The translations under genes and the position numbers were made by a program. The notes under the pieces were generated by a model that worked only from the letters and a program-made list of their open reading frames with translations, was not told the DNA's origin and ran no database searches. Below, one piece after another: positions 27,655-35,786 of a stretch of DNA of 64,000 nucleotides. Source of the DNA: Phycisphaerales bacterium (lineage in GTDB: Bacteria; Planctomycetota; Phycisphaerae; UBA1845; UTPLA1); the NCBI GenBank assembly GCA_020639075.1, contig JACKHI010000001.1, forward strand, positions 1,798,001-1,862,000, read 5' to 3'. The first letter of the stretch is position 1. Every line of letters begins with the position of its first letter.

Positions 27655-28092
27655 ATGGCGTATCAATCTCGCCAGCCCCGCCGAACGCCGACCACGCGCG
27701 AAGCAGTCGGCGCCGAGTTCGCCCGTGCCGACGGAAAGTCAGAGACCCAGGGCAACTACGCCAAGGTCATCGGCCCCTCGCCCAATGCCGACATCGCCGC
27801 CGAAATCATCCATCGCAAGGTCGAACTGGCGTGTGGGTGTTACTGGCCCGAGGCGCTGGTCGCCGGCGTGTGCGACACCTGCACCAACGAAGCCCCCTCG
27901 CCCAACGTCTGCAAGGCGCACTTCGTGGTGTGTGATTGCGGCGCGCCCTGCTGCTGGAAGCACTCGCACCCGACAGAGAACGCTACGCGGCGGAAATGTG
28001 ATCGATGCCATCTCCACGAGAAGAACAAGGCGACAAAGGCCGCCGTCTGGGACGGGCTTTGCCGCGCCGCTCGGCGCATCTTCTTCAAGTAA
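27655..28092 (+). CDS. Cys-rich putative zinc-binding protein
   Basis: A 145-residue protein with a basic, disordered N-terminus and a C-terminal half holding about 11 Cys and several His (CGCYW, CDTCTNEAP, CDCGAPCCWKHSH, CDRCHLHEKNKATK). This pattern suggests two or more zinc sites, as in treble-clef or RING-like modules. AGGAG precedes the ATG by six bases. It lies directly upstream of the HerA-like ATPase and may be a DNA- or protein-binding partner; no named family was recognised. Confidence 0.6.
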   Translation: MAYQSRQPRRTPTTREAVGAEFARADGKSETQGNYAKVIGPSPNADIAAEIIHRKVELACGCYWPEALVAGVCDTCTNEAPSPNVCKAHFVVCDCGAPCCWKHSHPTENATRRKCDRCHLHEKNKATKAAVWDGLCRAARRIFFK

Positions 28093-28133
28093 CTATCTAC
28101 AGCAACTGCGATTCGGGCCGGAGCGAGATTCTC

Positions 28134-30266
28134 ATGACAAACGACACGGATTTTCAAAAACATTCGATGCGCCGACTCCACGAACTGCAACGGCGTGCGG
28201 AGGCGATCGGCGCCACTCGTGACCCCGAAATCCAAACCTACTTCAGCCTTCTTGCCCACGATCCGAAGAGCTGGGCCCTGGCCCACGTGCTATCGTCATT
28301 GCTTGACGATTTCGAGGCCGAACAGCGGATCTCGCCCAACTGGCTGGCACCACCGCCGCAACAGGATGATCTCTACCCGCCCACCTGCCCGCCGGAATTC
28401 GAGATCGGGACAACCACCGAAACCGGCGCTCGCTTCGGGCTTCGCATCGCCCTCGAATGCGGCAGTACGCTCGTCACCGGCATCAGTGGCGGCGGTAAGA
28501 CTTCGCTAGTTCAACAGTCCTTGGTTGAGATCCATCAGAAGCTGACAAACGTCGCTCAGCTCGTATTCGACATCAAAGGCGATTTCACGGGCGTTGCCTC
28601 GATTTTGCATCCTGAAGTTCGGGTATTTCGAATTCGGGAGGAAACCCCGCTCTGCCTGATCAAGCCGCCCAAGGGCGTCACGCGGGAATCCTGGTTGCCG
28701 CGCATTGCCACCTACCTCTGCGAATACCGCGGTCTCAAGAAATCCCGCCATCTGCTGCTCGACGTCCTTCGGCGATTATGCGTACATTTCGGCGTCGACA
28801 CGGACCCCACCCGCCCCTGGCCCAGTCTCCACAACGTTCTCGACTTTCTCAAGGGCGTGCGCTGTTTGCGCTACGGCAAGGATGCTGAATATCGCGCCAG
28901 CCTGATCAACGAACTCCAGGGACTCCTCAACGATTCGGGAGTCGTCTTCGATACCTGCGACGGAGTCGAGGTCCTCGATCATCTCCTCGCTCCCGGTGGA
29001 ATCACGGTCCTGCAGATGGAAACCCTGCCCGCCCCCGCCCAGCAGTTCATCATCGCCTTGGTTGTGGAACGGATAGTCGCCAGTCGCGTTGCACGCAACG
29101 TCCACAACGTCGCCCTCGAAGTGCTCGTCGTGCTCGACGAAGCGCAGCTCGTCCTGAGCCGCAAGGCAGACTTCGAGGCGGAGAATGGCGTCGCGCCGCT
29201 GGCCATGCAGCTGCTTCGTGGTCGCGAATCCGGCGTGGGGTTCATCGTGGTGCCCCACCTGTTGCCGGATACGTCAAGGGCGGTGCTGGCTTCCGCCAAG
29301 ACCATGATCGTCGTCGGTGGTTTGACCGACGTCATGAGCATTGACATCGCCGCCAACATGATGAACCTGCCGCCCAAGGCGAAGACCATGATTCCGCGAC
29401 TGGGCCGCGGCCAAGGGCTTGTTCGAGAGGTTGGACTCTGCGACTACACCGATGCATTTCTTGTCGATTTTGACAAACCGAAATTGAGCAAGGGCGCCAT
29501 CGACGAAGCGACACGTCGGCGACTTATGCTGACGAAACTGGCGGCACTTCGCACCCAGCCGTCAAGACCACTCACCGACTATCCGACAATCATGGCCGAG
29601 CTGAACATCCCTTGGAACAGCCCCAAGCCAGCATCGACCGCGAAGAACACGACAAGTCAATCGCTGAGCCAGGAGGAGATCGACCTGCTCCAGGATTGCG
29701 CCCGACATCGGGACGACTGGATGAAGGAACGCCGAAGTCGATTGAATGTCCGCGACTACAAACGAATGCAAAAGAACGCACAGTCACTCGAGGCAGCGGG
29801 ATTGGTCCGCGTGCACGACATTCGCCTCGGCCGCGCAAACTACACTTTCATTGAAGTCATGGATGCTGGCTGGAAGATGCTTGGGTGGGCAAGACCACCG
29901 CATTACCTAGGCCACGGCGGACTGGTTCACACGGTGCTCATCGCCCGAGTCGCTCGACACCTTGCCTCGAAGAAATGGACCAATGTCCAAACGGAGTTTC
30001 AGGTGGGCCCGTGCCGCCACGCCGTGGATGTCTATGGCCGCAGTCCCAAGGCGGTACCCACCGCCTTCGAGATTACGCTTTCCAAGTCCAATGTTGTCAG
30101 CAACGCCCTGAAAACACTTTCTAATAACGGCGGAATCCGTGAGTTGATCTTCCTCTGCCCGGTGCAGGCGGACTGCACGAAGGTTGAGACGATGATACGC
30201 AACGAGCCGCTCCTCACGCCCCTTCGGCCTCAGATCCGATTTCGCCGCATCGACGCGTTCATTTAG
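28134..30266 (+). CDS. HerA/TraG-like P-loop ATPase with C-terminal winged-helix and nuclease-like region
   Basis: A 710-residue ATPase of the FtsK-HerA class, which pumps DNA or remodels protein-DNA complexes. Walker A is GISGGGKTS (Lys122), Walker B is VLVVLDEAQLVL (Asp335-Glu336). The spacing and FDIKGDF motif resemble HerA and conjugation coupling proteins. After about residue 510 a different part begins: a helix-turn-helix-like stretch (VRDYKRMQKNAQSLEAAGLV) and a final domain with VDVYGRSPKAVPTAFEITLSKS, where D..(E)xT-x-S/K recalls a restriction-endonuclease-like fold. The nuclease idea is speculative. GGAG is about ten bases before the ATG at 28134. It is the largest gene of the element and may drive transfer or defence. 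Confidence 0.75.
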   Translation: MTNDTDFQKHSMRRLHELQRRAEAIGATRDPEIQTYFSLLAHDPKSWALAHVLSSLLDDFEAEQRISPNWLAPPPQQDDLYPPTCPPEFEIGTTTETGARFGLRIALECGSTLVTGISGGGKTSLVQQSLVEIHQKLTNVAQLVFDIKGDFTGVASILHPEVRVFRIREETPLCLIKPPKGVTRESWLPRIATYLCEYRGLKKSRHLLLDVLRRLCVHFGVDTDPTRPWPSLHNVLDFLKGVRCLRYGKDAEYRASLINELQGLLNDSGVVFDTCDGVEVLDHLLAPGGITVLQMETLPAPAQQFIIALVVERIVASRVARNVHNVALEVLVVLDEAQLVLSRKADFEAENGVAPLAMQLLRGRESGVGFIVVPHLLPDTSRAVLASAKTMIVVGGLTDVMSIDIAANMMNLPPKAKTMIPRLGRGQGLVREVGLCDYTDAFLVDFDKPKLSKGAIDEATRRRLMLTKLAALRTQPSRPLTDYPTIMAELNIPWNSPKPASTAKNTTSQSLSQEEIDLLQDCARHRDDWMKERRSRLNVRDYKRMQKNAQSLEAAGLVRVHDIRLGRANYTFIEVMDAGWKMLGWARPPHYLGHGGLVHTVLIARVARHLASKKWTNVQTEFQVGPCRHAVDVYGRSPKAVPTAFEITLSKSNVVSNALKTLSNNGGIRELIFLCPVQADCTKVETMIRNEPLLTPLRPQIRFRRIDAFI

Positions 30267-30273
30267 TCGCTGC

Positions 30274-30303
30274 AGAAACATTCTCTCCCCTTACCAGATA
30301 GAT
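30274..30303 (+). promoter_or_regulatory. element motif copy B
   Basis: AGAAACATTCT, then CCCCTTACC and AGATAGATA. It lies 28-57 bp before the ATG at 30331 and just after the HerA-like gene. With copy D it shares the TTAC-AGATAGA box almost exactly. Confidence 0.55.
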
Positions 30304-30330
30304 ACCGGCTTGTCGGTTGGGAGGCATGTG

Positions 30331-30756
30331 ATGCGCGCTCTGAAGATCGGATTCGCGTTCTTTCTGCTGGGGGCACTTGCCCTCTGGATCCGTGACGGCC
30401 GGGGATTCTGCGTCCTGGATGCACTGCCCTACGTCGAGCGGTCCGATCGACTCTCCAGCGATTATGACATTCTGGCCCTGGCCGCCATCGCCATTGGCGC
30501 GTGGGGTTGCTTCATGATTGCCCGGAATCGCCCCCCGGAGACGCTGCCGCAAAAGCCTGGGTTTCGACGCGAAGTCATACTGGTGCCCCTCGGACTGTTT
30601 TTCGTAGCCGCGATCGCCCAGCGGTTGAAGCCAGCATTGAGTTTCGCTGACGTCACCGGCCCGTCCCCAAAACATCTCGATCATGTCTATCTCGCCGTGC
30701 TCTGCACGGCGATCTACGCCGTCGTCCTGGCGGTGTTGTGGTTTCGACGCCCCTGA
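30331..30756 (+). CDS. four-helix membrane protein of unknown function
   Basis: A 141-residue protein with about four hydrophobic segments (IGFAFFLLGALALWI, LALAAIAIGAWGCFMI, VILVPLGLFFVAAIA, YLAVLCTAIYAVVLAVLWF). GGGAGG is six bases before the ATG. Motif copy B is directly upstream, and the GrpE-like gene follows by 26 bp, so it heads the chaperone operon. The function is unknown; it could give the operon a membrane location, as the J-like protein at the other end is also membrane-anchored. Confidence 0.6.
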   Translation: MRALKIGFAFFLLGALALWIRDGRGFCVLDALPYVERSDRLSSDYDILALAAIAIGAWGCFMIARNRPPETLPQKPGFRREVILVPLGLFFVAAIAQRLKPALSFADVTGPSPKHLDHVYLAVLCTAIYAVVLAVLWFRRP

Positions 30757-30782
30757 CATCCTTTTTTGTGGAGGTAGTTTAC

Positions 30783-31685
30783 ATGCTCAGTTTTCTGAAA
30801 TGGCGTAAGCGAAAGCGATCAGATCGGCCTCCCCTGCCGTCGCGCGTGATCTTTTCCTCGTCCAACGGCGACAATGACAATGAACATTGCGATATCGAGG
30901 CTGACATGGCGGACGAATCCACCGTCGCGTCGGATTCCAATGGACAGCCGCTGGCACTCAACAGTCACGAAGCCATCGATACCTTCGCCACGCGAATCGC
31001 CGATCTGGTCATCGCGGCCGTGGATGATCGAGCAACCGCCACCAATGTCGTCCAGGAGTCGATTCAGCGGTTCAGGGTCGAATTTGACGACCGCATTGCC
31101 GATCTTGGCCGACAGATTTCGAAAACCATCGCCGACGGGATCGACGCGCGTGGTCGTCATGTCGATGGGCTAATTGGCCGCAGCCTGAAGCCAATCGCCG
31201 ATCGCGTCGCCCGCGCGCTGGTCAAGGATGCTGACCCGCACTGGACCGCCATCCACAAGGACCTGTCCGATGGCACCATCCGTGCTGCTCAGGATTCCGC
31301 CGTCAATCCGATCATCGAACAACAGATCGTCATGCTGGACCGTGTTCGCGACGAGCGCGCTTTCCTCGCATCGGCCTTTCACAAGGACACCCACCTCACC
31401 CTCGATGTCGGCGCCCGGCAATTCTTCGAGCAGTACGACGCAGCCCTCGCGTCGGTCGTGACGGAAATCCTGATGAACATTCGCGGCTTCGGCGTCGAGC
31501 AGGCCCATGGCAAGGCCGGCCCGTTTGATCCCAAGTCCCAGCGGGTCGTCGGTACGGATGAATCCACCCGCCCGGATCTGGACGGCCACGTCGCCCGCGT
31601 CGTCCGCCCCGGATTCAGTCGAAACGGCACCCAGATTCGACCGGAACTGGTCATCGTGTACCGAAACGGAGAAGCAAGATCATGA
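30783..31685 (+). CDS. GrpE-like nucleotide exchange factor
   Basis: A 300-residue protein with an N-terminal low-complexity region, long central helices (ADLVIAAVDDRATATNVVQE, DDRIADLGRQISKTIADGI) and a C-terminal beta region ending VARVVRPGFSRNGTQIRPELVIV. This matches the GrpE wing pattern in which a Gly-Tyr/Phe turn precedes RPAxVxV. It overlaps the dnaK-like gene by ATGA, which strongly supports a DnaK partner role: release of ADP from the Hsp70. At about 300 residues it is longer than housekeeping GrpE (about 200). GGAGG precedes the ATG. It is assigned as an accessory copy, not the genomic main one. Confidence 0.75.
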   Translation: MLSFLKWRKRKRSDRPPLPSRVIFSSSNGDNDNEHCDIEADMADESTVASDSNGQPLALNSHEAIDTFATRIADLVIAAVDDRATATNVVQESIQRFRVEFDDRIADLGRQISKTIADGIDARGRHVDGLIGRSLKPIADRVARALVKDADPHWTAIHKDLSDGTIRAAQDSAVNPIIEQQIVMLDRVRDERAFLASAFHKDTHLTLDVGARQFFEQYDAALASVVTEILMNIRGFGVEQAHGKAGPFDPKSQRVVGTDESTRPDLDGHVARVVRPGFSRNGTQIRPELVIVYRNGEARS

Positions 31686-33226
31686 AAAAAAAGAAGAAGT
31701 GTATTGTCATCGGCATCGATCTCGGCACGACCAACAGTGTCGCCGCCGTGTATGAGGCGGACCAAACCTGCCGAATCATCCCCAACCCCGAAGGCGAACC
31801 GCTTACGCCCTCGGTCGTCAACCTCAGGGACGAAAAGAAGCCCATCGTCGGGCGCGCCGCGGTCAATCAATGCGCGTACGCCCCGGAGTACACCGCGCGA
31901 TTGTTCAAGCGGACGATGGGAGAGTGCGACACCACCGGAAAGTCGATTCCCGCCTTCGTCCACCCGGACAGCGGCAAGGCGTATGCCCCCGAAGAGCTCT
32001 CGAGCTTCATCATCGGCGACATCGTCAAGGGCGTCGAGGCAGCGACTGGTATGGAGGTCATCGAAGTCGTGATCACCGTTCCGGCGTACTTTGACGCTAC
32101 CGCCCGTAAAGCCACTCAACGTGCGGGTGAGTTGGCCGGTGTCAAGGTGCGGCGCATCATCAGCGAGCCGACCGCTGGCGGTATCGCCTTCGGCCTTGAT
32201 CGAGAGGCGACGGGAACATTCGTCGTCTATGACTTCGGCGGCGGAACGTTCGATGTCAGCGTTCTCAAGATTAATGGTCAGGACTTCGAAATCCTGGCGA
32301 CCGACGGCGATCGCAACCTCGGCGGCTCGGACATCGACAACCTACTCGTTGAGCACGCGCAGGCCGCGTTCAGGGACGAACACGGCGTCGACATCGCCCC
32401 GGAGAGCGACCTGATCGCGTTTCAGGATGTCCTAGACAAGTGCGAGACCGCGAAGAAGACGCTCAGCCGCAGCGAAACGGCGAGCTTCATGATTTCCACC
32501 CAAGGCAAGCGGTTGGTCCTCGATATCACGCGCGCCGAATTCGATACGCTCATCGCCCCGATCGTCGAAAAGACCGCTGAGATCACCCAGCGTCTCCTCG
32601 CCGCTGCCGGACTTGGCCCCGGCGACATCGAGGTGCCGATCCTCGTCGGCGGATCGACGCGAATCCCGGCCATCCATGCCATGTTGACCACGATGTTTGG
32701 CAAGTCGCCCCGTACGGACATCAACCCCGACGAAGCCGTCGCAATGGGCGCCGCCATCTTCGCCGCCAAGATTGCCGACGAACAGGGCCTGAGCATCGTG
32801 GACAGCGAAGGCCGAAATGTCCTGCCGCCTTCCATCCGCCAGATTACCGACGTCACAGCCCATTCGCTGGGATGTCTGGCGATCAAGAACGGAGTCGAGC
32901 GCAACACTGTCATCGTTCCCGCCAATTCGAAGTTGCCCGCGGAGAAATACGAGGACTTCGGTGTCGAGCATCCCGACCAGACGGCGGTCAGGGTCAAGAT
33001 CACCAGTGGCGCGGATAATGCCGACGCCGCCGACTGCACGCCCTACGGCGAAATCGTATTGGACGGGTTGTCCAAGCGATCCCCTGACAAGAACAGCATT
33101 CGCGTGAAGTACGGCCTGACCGCGGACGCTACACTCGATATCACCGTCACCGACCTGGTCAGCGGCAAATCGGTCAACGAAGTCCGGCGCGGCTTTGACG
33201 ACCTGATCGGCGGAACCAGCGCCTGA
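31682..33226 (+). CDS. lid-less Hsp70/DnaK-like chaperone
   Basis: Hsp70 ATPase that should bind clients under control of a J protein and GrpE. The nucleotide-binding domain is complete: IGIDLGTTNSV, VVITVPAYFDATARKAT, EPTAGGIAFGL, YDFGGGTFDVSVL, NLGGSDIDN and VGGSTRIPAI. The beta substrate-binding part is recognisable (TDVTAHSLGCLAI). The protein stops at 514 residues, so the alpha-helical lid and C-terminal tail of the usual roughly 640-residue DnaK are missing. It begins with a Lys run (MKKKKKC). It is translationally coupled to the GrpE-like gene and followed by VWA and J-like genes. It is an element-borne specialist, not the main chaperone. Confidence 0.92.
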   Translation: MKKKKKCIVIGIDLGTTNSVAAVYEADQTCRIIPNPEGEPLTPSVVNLRDEKKPIVGRAAVNQCAYAPEYTARLFKRTMGECDTTGKSIPAFVHPDSGKAYAPEELSSFIIGDIVKGVEAATGMEVIEVVITVPAYFDATARKATQRAGELAGVKVRRIISEPTAGGIAFGLDREATGTFVVYDFGGGTFDVSVLKINGQDFEILATDGDRNLGGSDIDNLLVEHAQAAFRDEHGVDIAPESDLIAFQDVLDKCETAKKTLSRSETASFMISTQGKRLVLDITRAEFDTLIAPIVEKTAEITQRLLAAAGLGPGDIEVPILVGGSTRIPAIHAMLTTMFGKSPRTDINPDEAVAMGAAIFAAKIADEQGLSIVDSEGRNVLPPSIRQITDVTAHSLGCLAIKNGVERNTVIVPANSKLPAEKYEDFGVEHPDQTAVRVKITSGADNADAADCTPYGEIVLDGLSKRSPDKNSIRVKYGLTADATLDITVTDLVSGKSVNEVRRGFDDLIGGTSA

Positions 33227-33245
33227 TTCATCGCACGGAACCGGA

Positions 33246-33278
33246 GGGTCGCCTCGAGGCGGCCCTCTTCCTTTTCTT
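33246..33278 (+). terminator. intrinsic terminator or attenuator between the dnaK-like and VWA genes
   Basis: A perfect GC-rich hairpin (GGGtCGCC-TCGA-GGCGgCCC, 33246-33265) is followed by TCTTCCTTTTCTT. It sits 32 bp before the VWA start codon, so part of the transcript may stop here and lower the dose of downstream genes. Confidence 0.65.
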
Positions 33279-33297
33279 AACATATGGAGCATCCAAA

Positions 33298-33945
33298 ATG
33301 ACGAAACTGACCTACCTTCAACAGCTTGCAACGGGCCTGGCCCAGCTTCCGCCTGATCCTGTGACTTCGACCGCGGTTTCGGTTCTGCTCTACCTGATCG
33401 TCATCCTCGACAAATCCGGGAGCATGGCTGCCTCGTGCGGGACTGTCGATCGGCTCGAAGCCGCGTGCCGCGCGACGATTTCGATGATCGAAAAGCGATT
33501 GCTCGCCGAAGCCAATGACTGCATTTCGATTATCTCGTTCAACGACAGGGCCCAACTTGTCCTGCCCTTCACGCCCTGCCGGGAGAATCAGGATCGAATC
33601 CGAGTTGCCATAAACTCGATCAACGCCGGTGGCGGAACCGAACTCAAGGCGCCGCTGGTGCTCGCCAACAAGATCTATCCCCCCGACGGCCACGTCCACA
33701 TCATCCTGCTGTCGGACGGCCACGGTGGCAACCCCGTCGCCGCGGCAGAGGCCCTGAAGCAGCGCGGCGCCATCATCGACACGGTCGGCGTCGGCAATGA
33801 CCCGTCGGACGTTGCTGAATCCGTCATGAAGCGGATCGCCAGCACCGTGAACGGCAAAAACCTGTACCGCTTCCTGACCGACGCCGACGACATCGATAAC
33901 TACTTCAAGACCGAGATCGCCAATCGATTGACCAAGCGGGGATAG
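33298..33945 (+). CDS. von Willebrand factor A domain protein
   Basis: A single-domain VWA protein of 215 residues. The metal-ion-dependent adhesion site is present: LIVILDKSGSM (Asp38, Ser40, Ser42), the Thr in NAGGGTELKAPL, and the Asp of ILLSDGHGG. There is no signal peptide or membrane helix, so it acts in the cytoplasm, where VWA domains assemble protein complexes, commonly with AAA+ ATPases. ATGGAG is seven to eight bases before the ATG. It lies between the dnaK-like gene and the J-like gene, 2 bp from the latter, suggesting that it selects or scaffolds chaperone clients. Confidence 0.88.
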   Translation: MTKLTYLQQLATGLAQLPPDPVTSTAVSVLLYLIVILDKSGSMAASCGTVDRLEAACRATISMIEKRLLAEANDCISIISFNDRAQLVLPFTPCRENQDRIRVAINSINAGGGTELKAPLVLANKIYPPDGHVHIILLSDGHGGNPVAAAEALKQRGAIIDTVGVGNDPSDVAESVMKRIASTVNGKNLYRFLTDADDIDNYFKTEIANRLTKRG

Positions 33946-33947
33946 AC

Positions 33948-34385
33948 ATGACTCGTGACGAGGCTGCAAGAATCCTGGGGGTATCACCGACCGCGAAACG
34001 GCGTACGATCGACAACGCATTCGCCGATCTGCAACGGAATTATGCGGCGCGATCTCAGTTTGCAACCAAGCCTGTTGAACGCGACGTTGCTGCCAAGGCT
34101 CTGAAGTTCCTACAGGAGGCGCACCGCGAGTTGACGGGAGTCGAAACTACAATGTCCTCGCGCAGGCGCCGGAAGCTGGACACGACATCGGCCGCGATTC
34201 CCCGCAAGCGAATCATCGGACAGTCAGCCAACCAATCGTCCGGCACACGGCAGGTGTGGCTGGATTTCAAGGTCATCTGGCCAGTTCCCTGGCGAAGTTC
34301 GATACCGCTCAATGAGAAAACGGCGGCCGTCGCCATCTGCACGGTAATGTTCACAATCGCGTTGATCGTCGTTGCGTGTATTTAG
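33948..34385 (+). CDS. J-domain-like protein without HPD, tail-anchored
   Basis: The N-terminal 65 residues follow the J-domain pattern: EAARILGVSPTAKRRTIDNAF then LKFLQEAHRELTG, matching the LGVSxxA...I..AF and helix IV regions. The loop that should hold His-Pro-Asp reads NYAARS, so the motif needed to stimulate Hsp70 ATPase is absent. A basic linker follows, and the last 21 residues form one hydrophobic helix (TAAVAICTVMFTIALIVVA), as in tail-anchored proteins. It starts 2 bp after the VWA gene. It might recruit the lid-less DnaK to the membrane without canonical J activity. J-like fold by pattern, not proven. Confidence 0.6.
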   Translation: MTRDEAARILGVSPTAKRRTIDNAFADLQRNYAARSQFATKPVERDVAAKALKFLQEAHRELTGVETTMSSRRRRKLDTTSAAIPRKRIIGQSANQSSGTRQVWLDFKVIWPVPWRSSIPLNEKTAAVAICTVMFTIALIVVACI

Positions 34386-34420
34386 CCTCGGTCCGCGAAT
34401 TCCAGGGCAATTGTTTCGCC

Positions 34421-34449
34421 AGAAGCATTCTCACCCCTTTTCGAGTGAC
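34421..34449 (+). promoter_or_regulatory. element motif copy C
   Basis: AGAAGCATTCT, CCCCTTTTCG, AGTGA: the weakest of the four related sequences. It lies about 130 bp before the AAA ATPase ATG at 34582, farther than the others. Confidence 0.4.
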
Positions 34450-34581
34450 AGCCCGCAGCGATCCGTGGTTTCCCGCGACGGAAGGCAGACAGGCCCCCGC
34501 TGTCGCCCAATCGCGATGAGTCCGACGCGGCAAGACCGGCGATGATGCGGCAAAAAGTCTCAAAGTATCAGGGATCTTGAC

Positions 34582-35397
34582 ATGCCAGACCCGTCAAAGT
34601 TACAGAATGCCCTGATCGTGACAGATTACGAGGAGCTCACCCATTTCTTCAGTCAATTCGTGGCTGGTCGTCTCCACCTGCTGATGGTCGTCGGGGACCC
34701 CGGTGTGTCCAAGAGCCAATGCGCCCGACGCGCCGTGGGAAATCGGAAGCACCTGTATTTCGAGACGCACGCCACGCCCTTCGGCATGTACCACCAGATC
34801 CACGAGAATTGCGATGTGCCGATCATCATCGATGATCTGGATCACCTGTACAAAGACCAGGCAACCGTACGGTTGCTCAAGAGCCTCTGCAATACCGACG
34901 CGACCAAGCAGTTGAGGTGGGCGAGCAAGCATCCGAGCATCACGCGCGGGGAGGTTCCGGCATCATTCTCTACAAGGTCCCCGGTTTGCCTGATCGCCAA
35001 TGAGTGGCGGACGGTGAACGCCAATGTGCGAGCCATCGAGGACCGCGCGATCTTGATTCACTTCAAGCCCAGCGCCGGCGAGGTGCACGTCAGGGTTCGC
35101 GATTGGTTCAAGGACGAAGAAGTCTACGGCTTCATCGAGGAACATCTCCCGTTCATCACGCGCCACAGCATGCGGCACTACGTGAAAGGTCAGCAGCTTC
35201 GGCAGGCCTGTCCGGACAAGTGGCAGGAGCAGCTCCTGACCATCATGGGCCTGGACAAAGAGGTCCGGGTGATCGGGCAACTCCTTCGAGCGCCCGAGTA
35301 CGGAAACGACGCCGAGCGAATCGCGGTATTCGAGGCGCGCGGGTACGGTAGCCGGGCGACGTTCTACCGCTGGAAGAAGAAGCTGGGCATGTCGTGA
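34582..35397 (+). CDS. AAA-type ATPase with C-terminal helix-turn-helix
   Basis: A 271-residue P-loop protein. Walker A is GDPGVSKSQ (Lys44), with Val-Ser where Gly is usual; Walker B is PIIIDDLDHL (Asp84-Asp85). Sensor-like NEW follows in PVCLIANEWRTVN. The last 35 residues (EARGYGSRATFYRWKKKLGM) look like a DNA-binding helix-turn-helix. No family name is certain; it resembles small AAA+ switches that use DNA or RNA as a cofactor. It is separated from the chaperone genes by motif copy C, so it may be a separate unit of the same element, or the AAA+ partner of the VWA protein. Confidence 0.7.
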   Translation: MPDPSKLQNALIVTDYEELTHFFSQFVAGRLHLLMVVGDPGVSKSQCARRAVGNRKHLYFETHATPFGMYHQIHENCDVPIIIDDLDHLYKDQATVRLLKSLCNTDATKQLRWASKHPSITRGEVPASFSTRSPVCLIANEWRTVNANVRAIEDRAILIHFKPSAGEVHVRVRDWFKDEEVYGFIEEHLPFITRHSMRHYVKGQQLRQACPDKWQEQLLTIMGLDKEVRVIGQLLRAPEYGNDAERIAVFEARGYGSRATFYRWKKKLGMS

Positions 35398-35786
35398 TCG
35401 CTCCGCGACTCGGGCGTGCATTGGCGCATCCGCGTTAGGTCGAGACATTGAGACTCGTCCGGCACGCCACGTTTCTGGTCCCCTCGTCTTCCGCTCGACA
35501 CCATGCAAACGTCTTGCCCGCCCAGCGCGAGGAATCTGCCCCCAATAACATCCGATTCGACCTCACCGTCGGAAGGCCGCGACCGTGACGCCCGCCTCCG
35601 CCGGTGAGACCACGAAGTCGCCGCGCTTCGTTCACGCAGGTACTATCGAGCTCGCATCAGGCCCCCATGGACGACCTGGCCCGGCCGCCGACGCGGCGCG
35701 CATCTCTTTGATCGGCCGGGATCCTCGGGCATAATCGCTGCCCGAGCCCCTTGGTCGCCCGAGCTCAAGAACGAGGCCGCGATAGA
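35398..35786. other. gene-free stretch
   Basis: No credible coding region or hairpin was recognised between the AAA ATPase and HEPN genes. Confidence 0.4.

Noticed and set aside
31682..33226. Treating the dnaK-like gene as the cell's main DnaK
   Set aside because: It lacks the lid and C-terminal tail, sits in an accessory element and has a VWA neighbour; a housekeeping role is unlikely.
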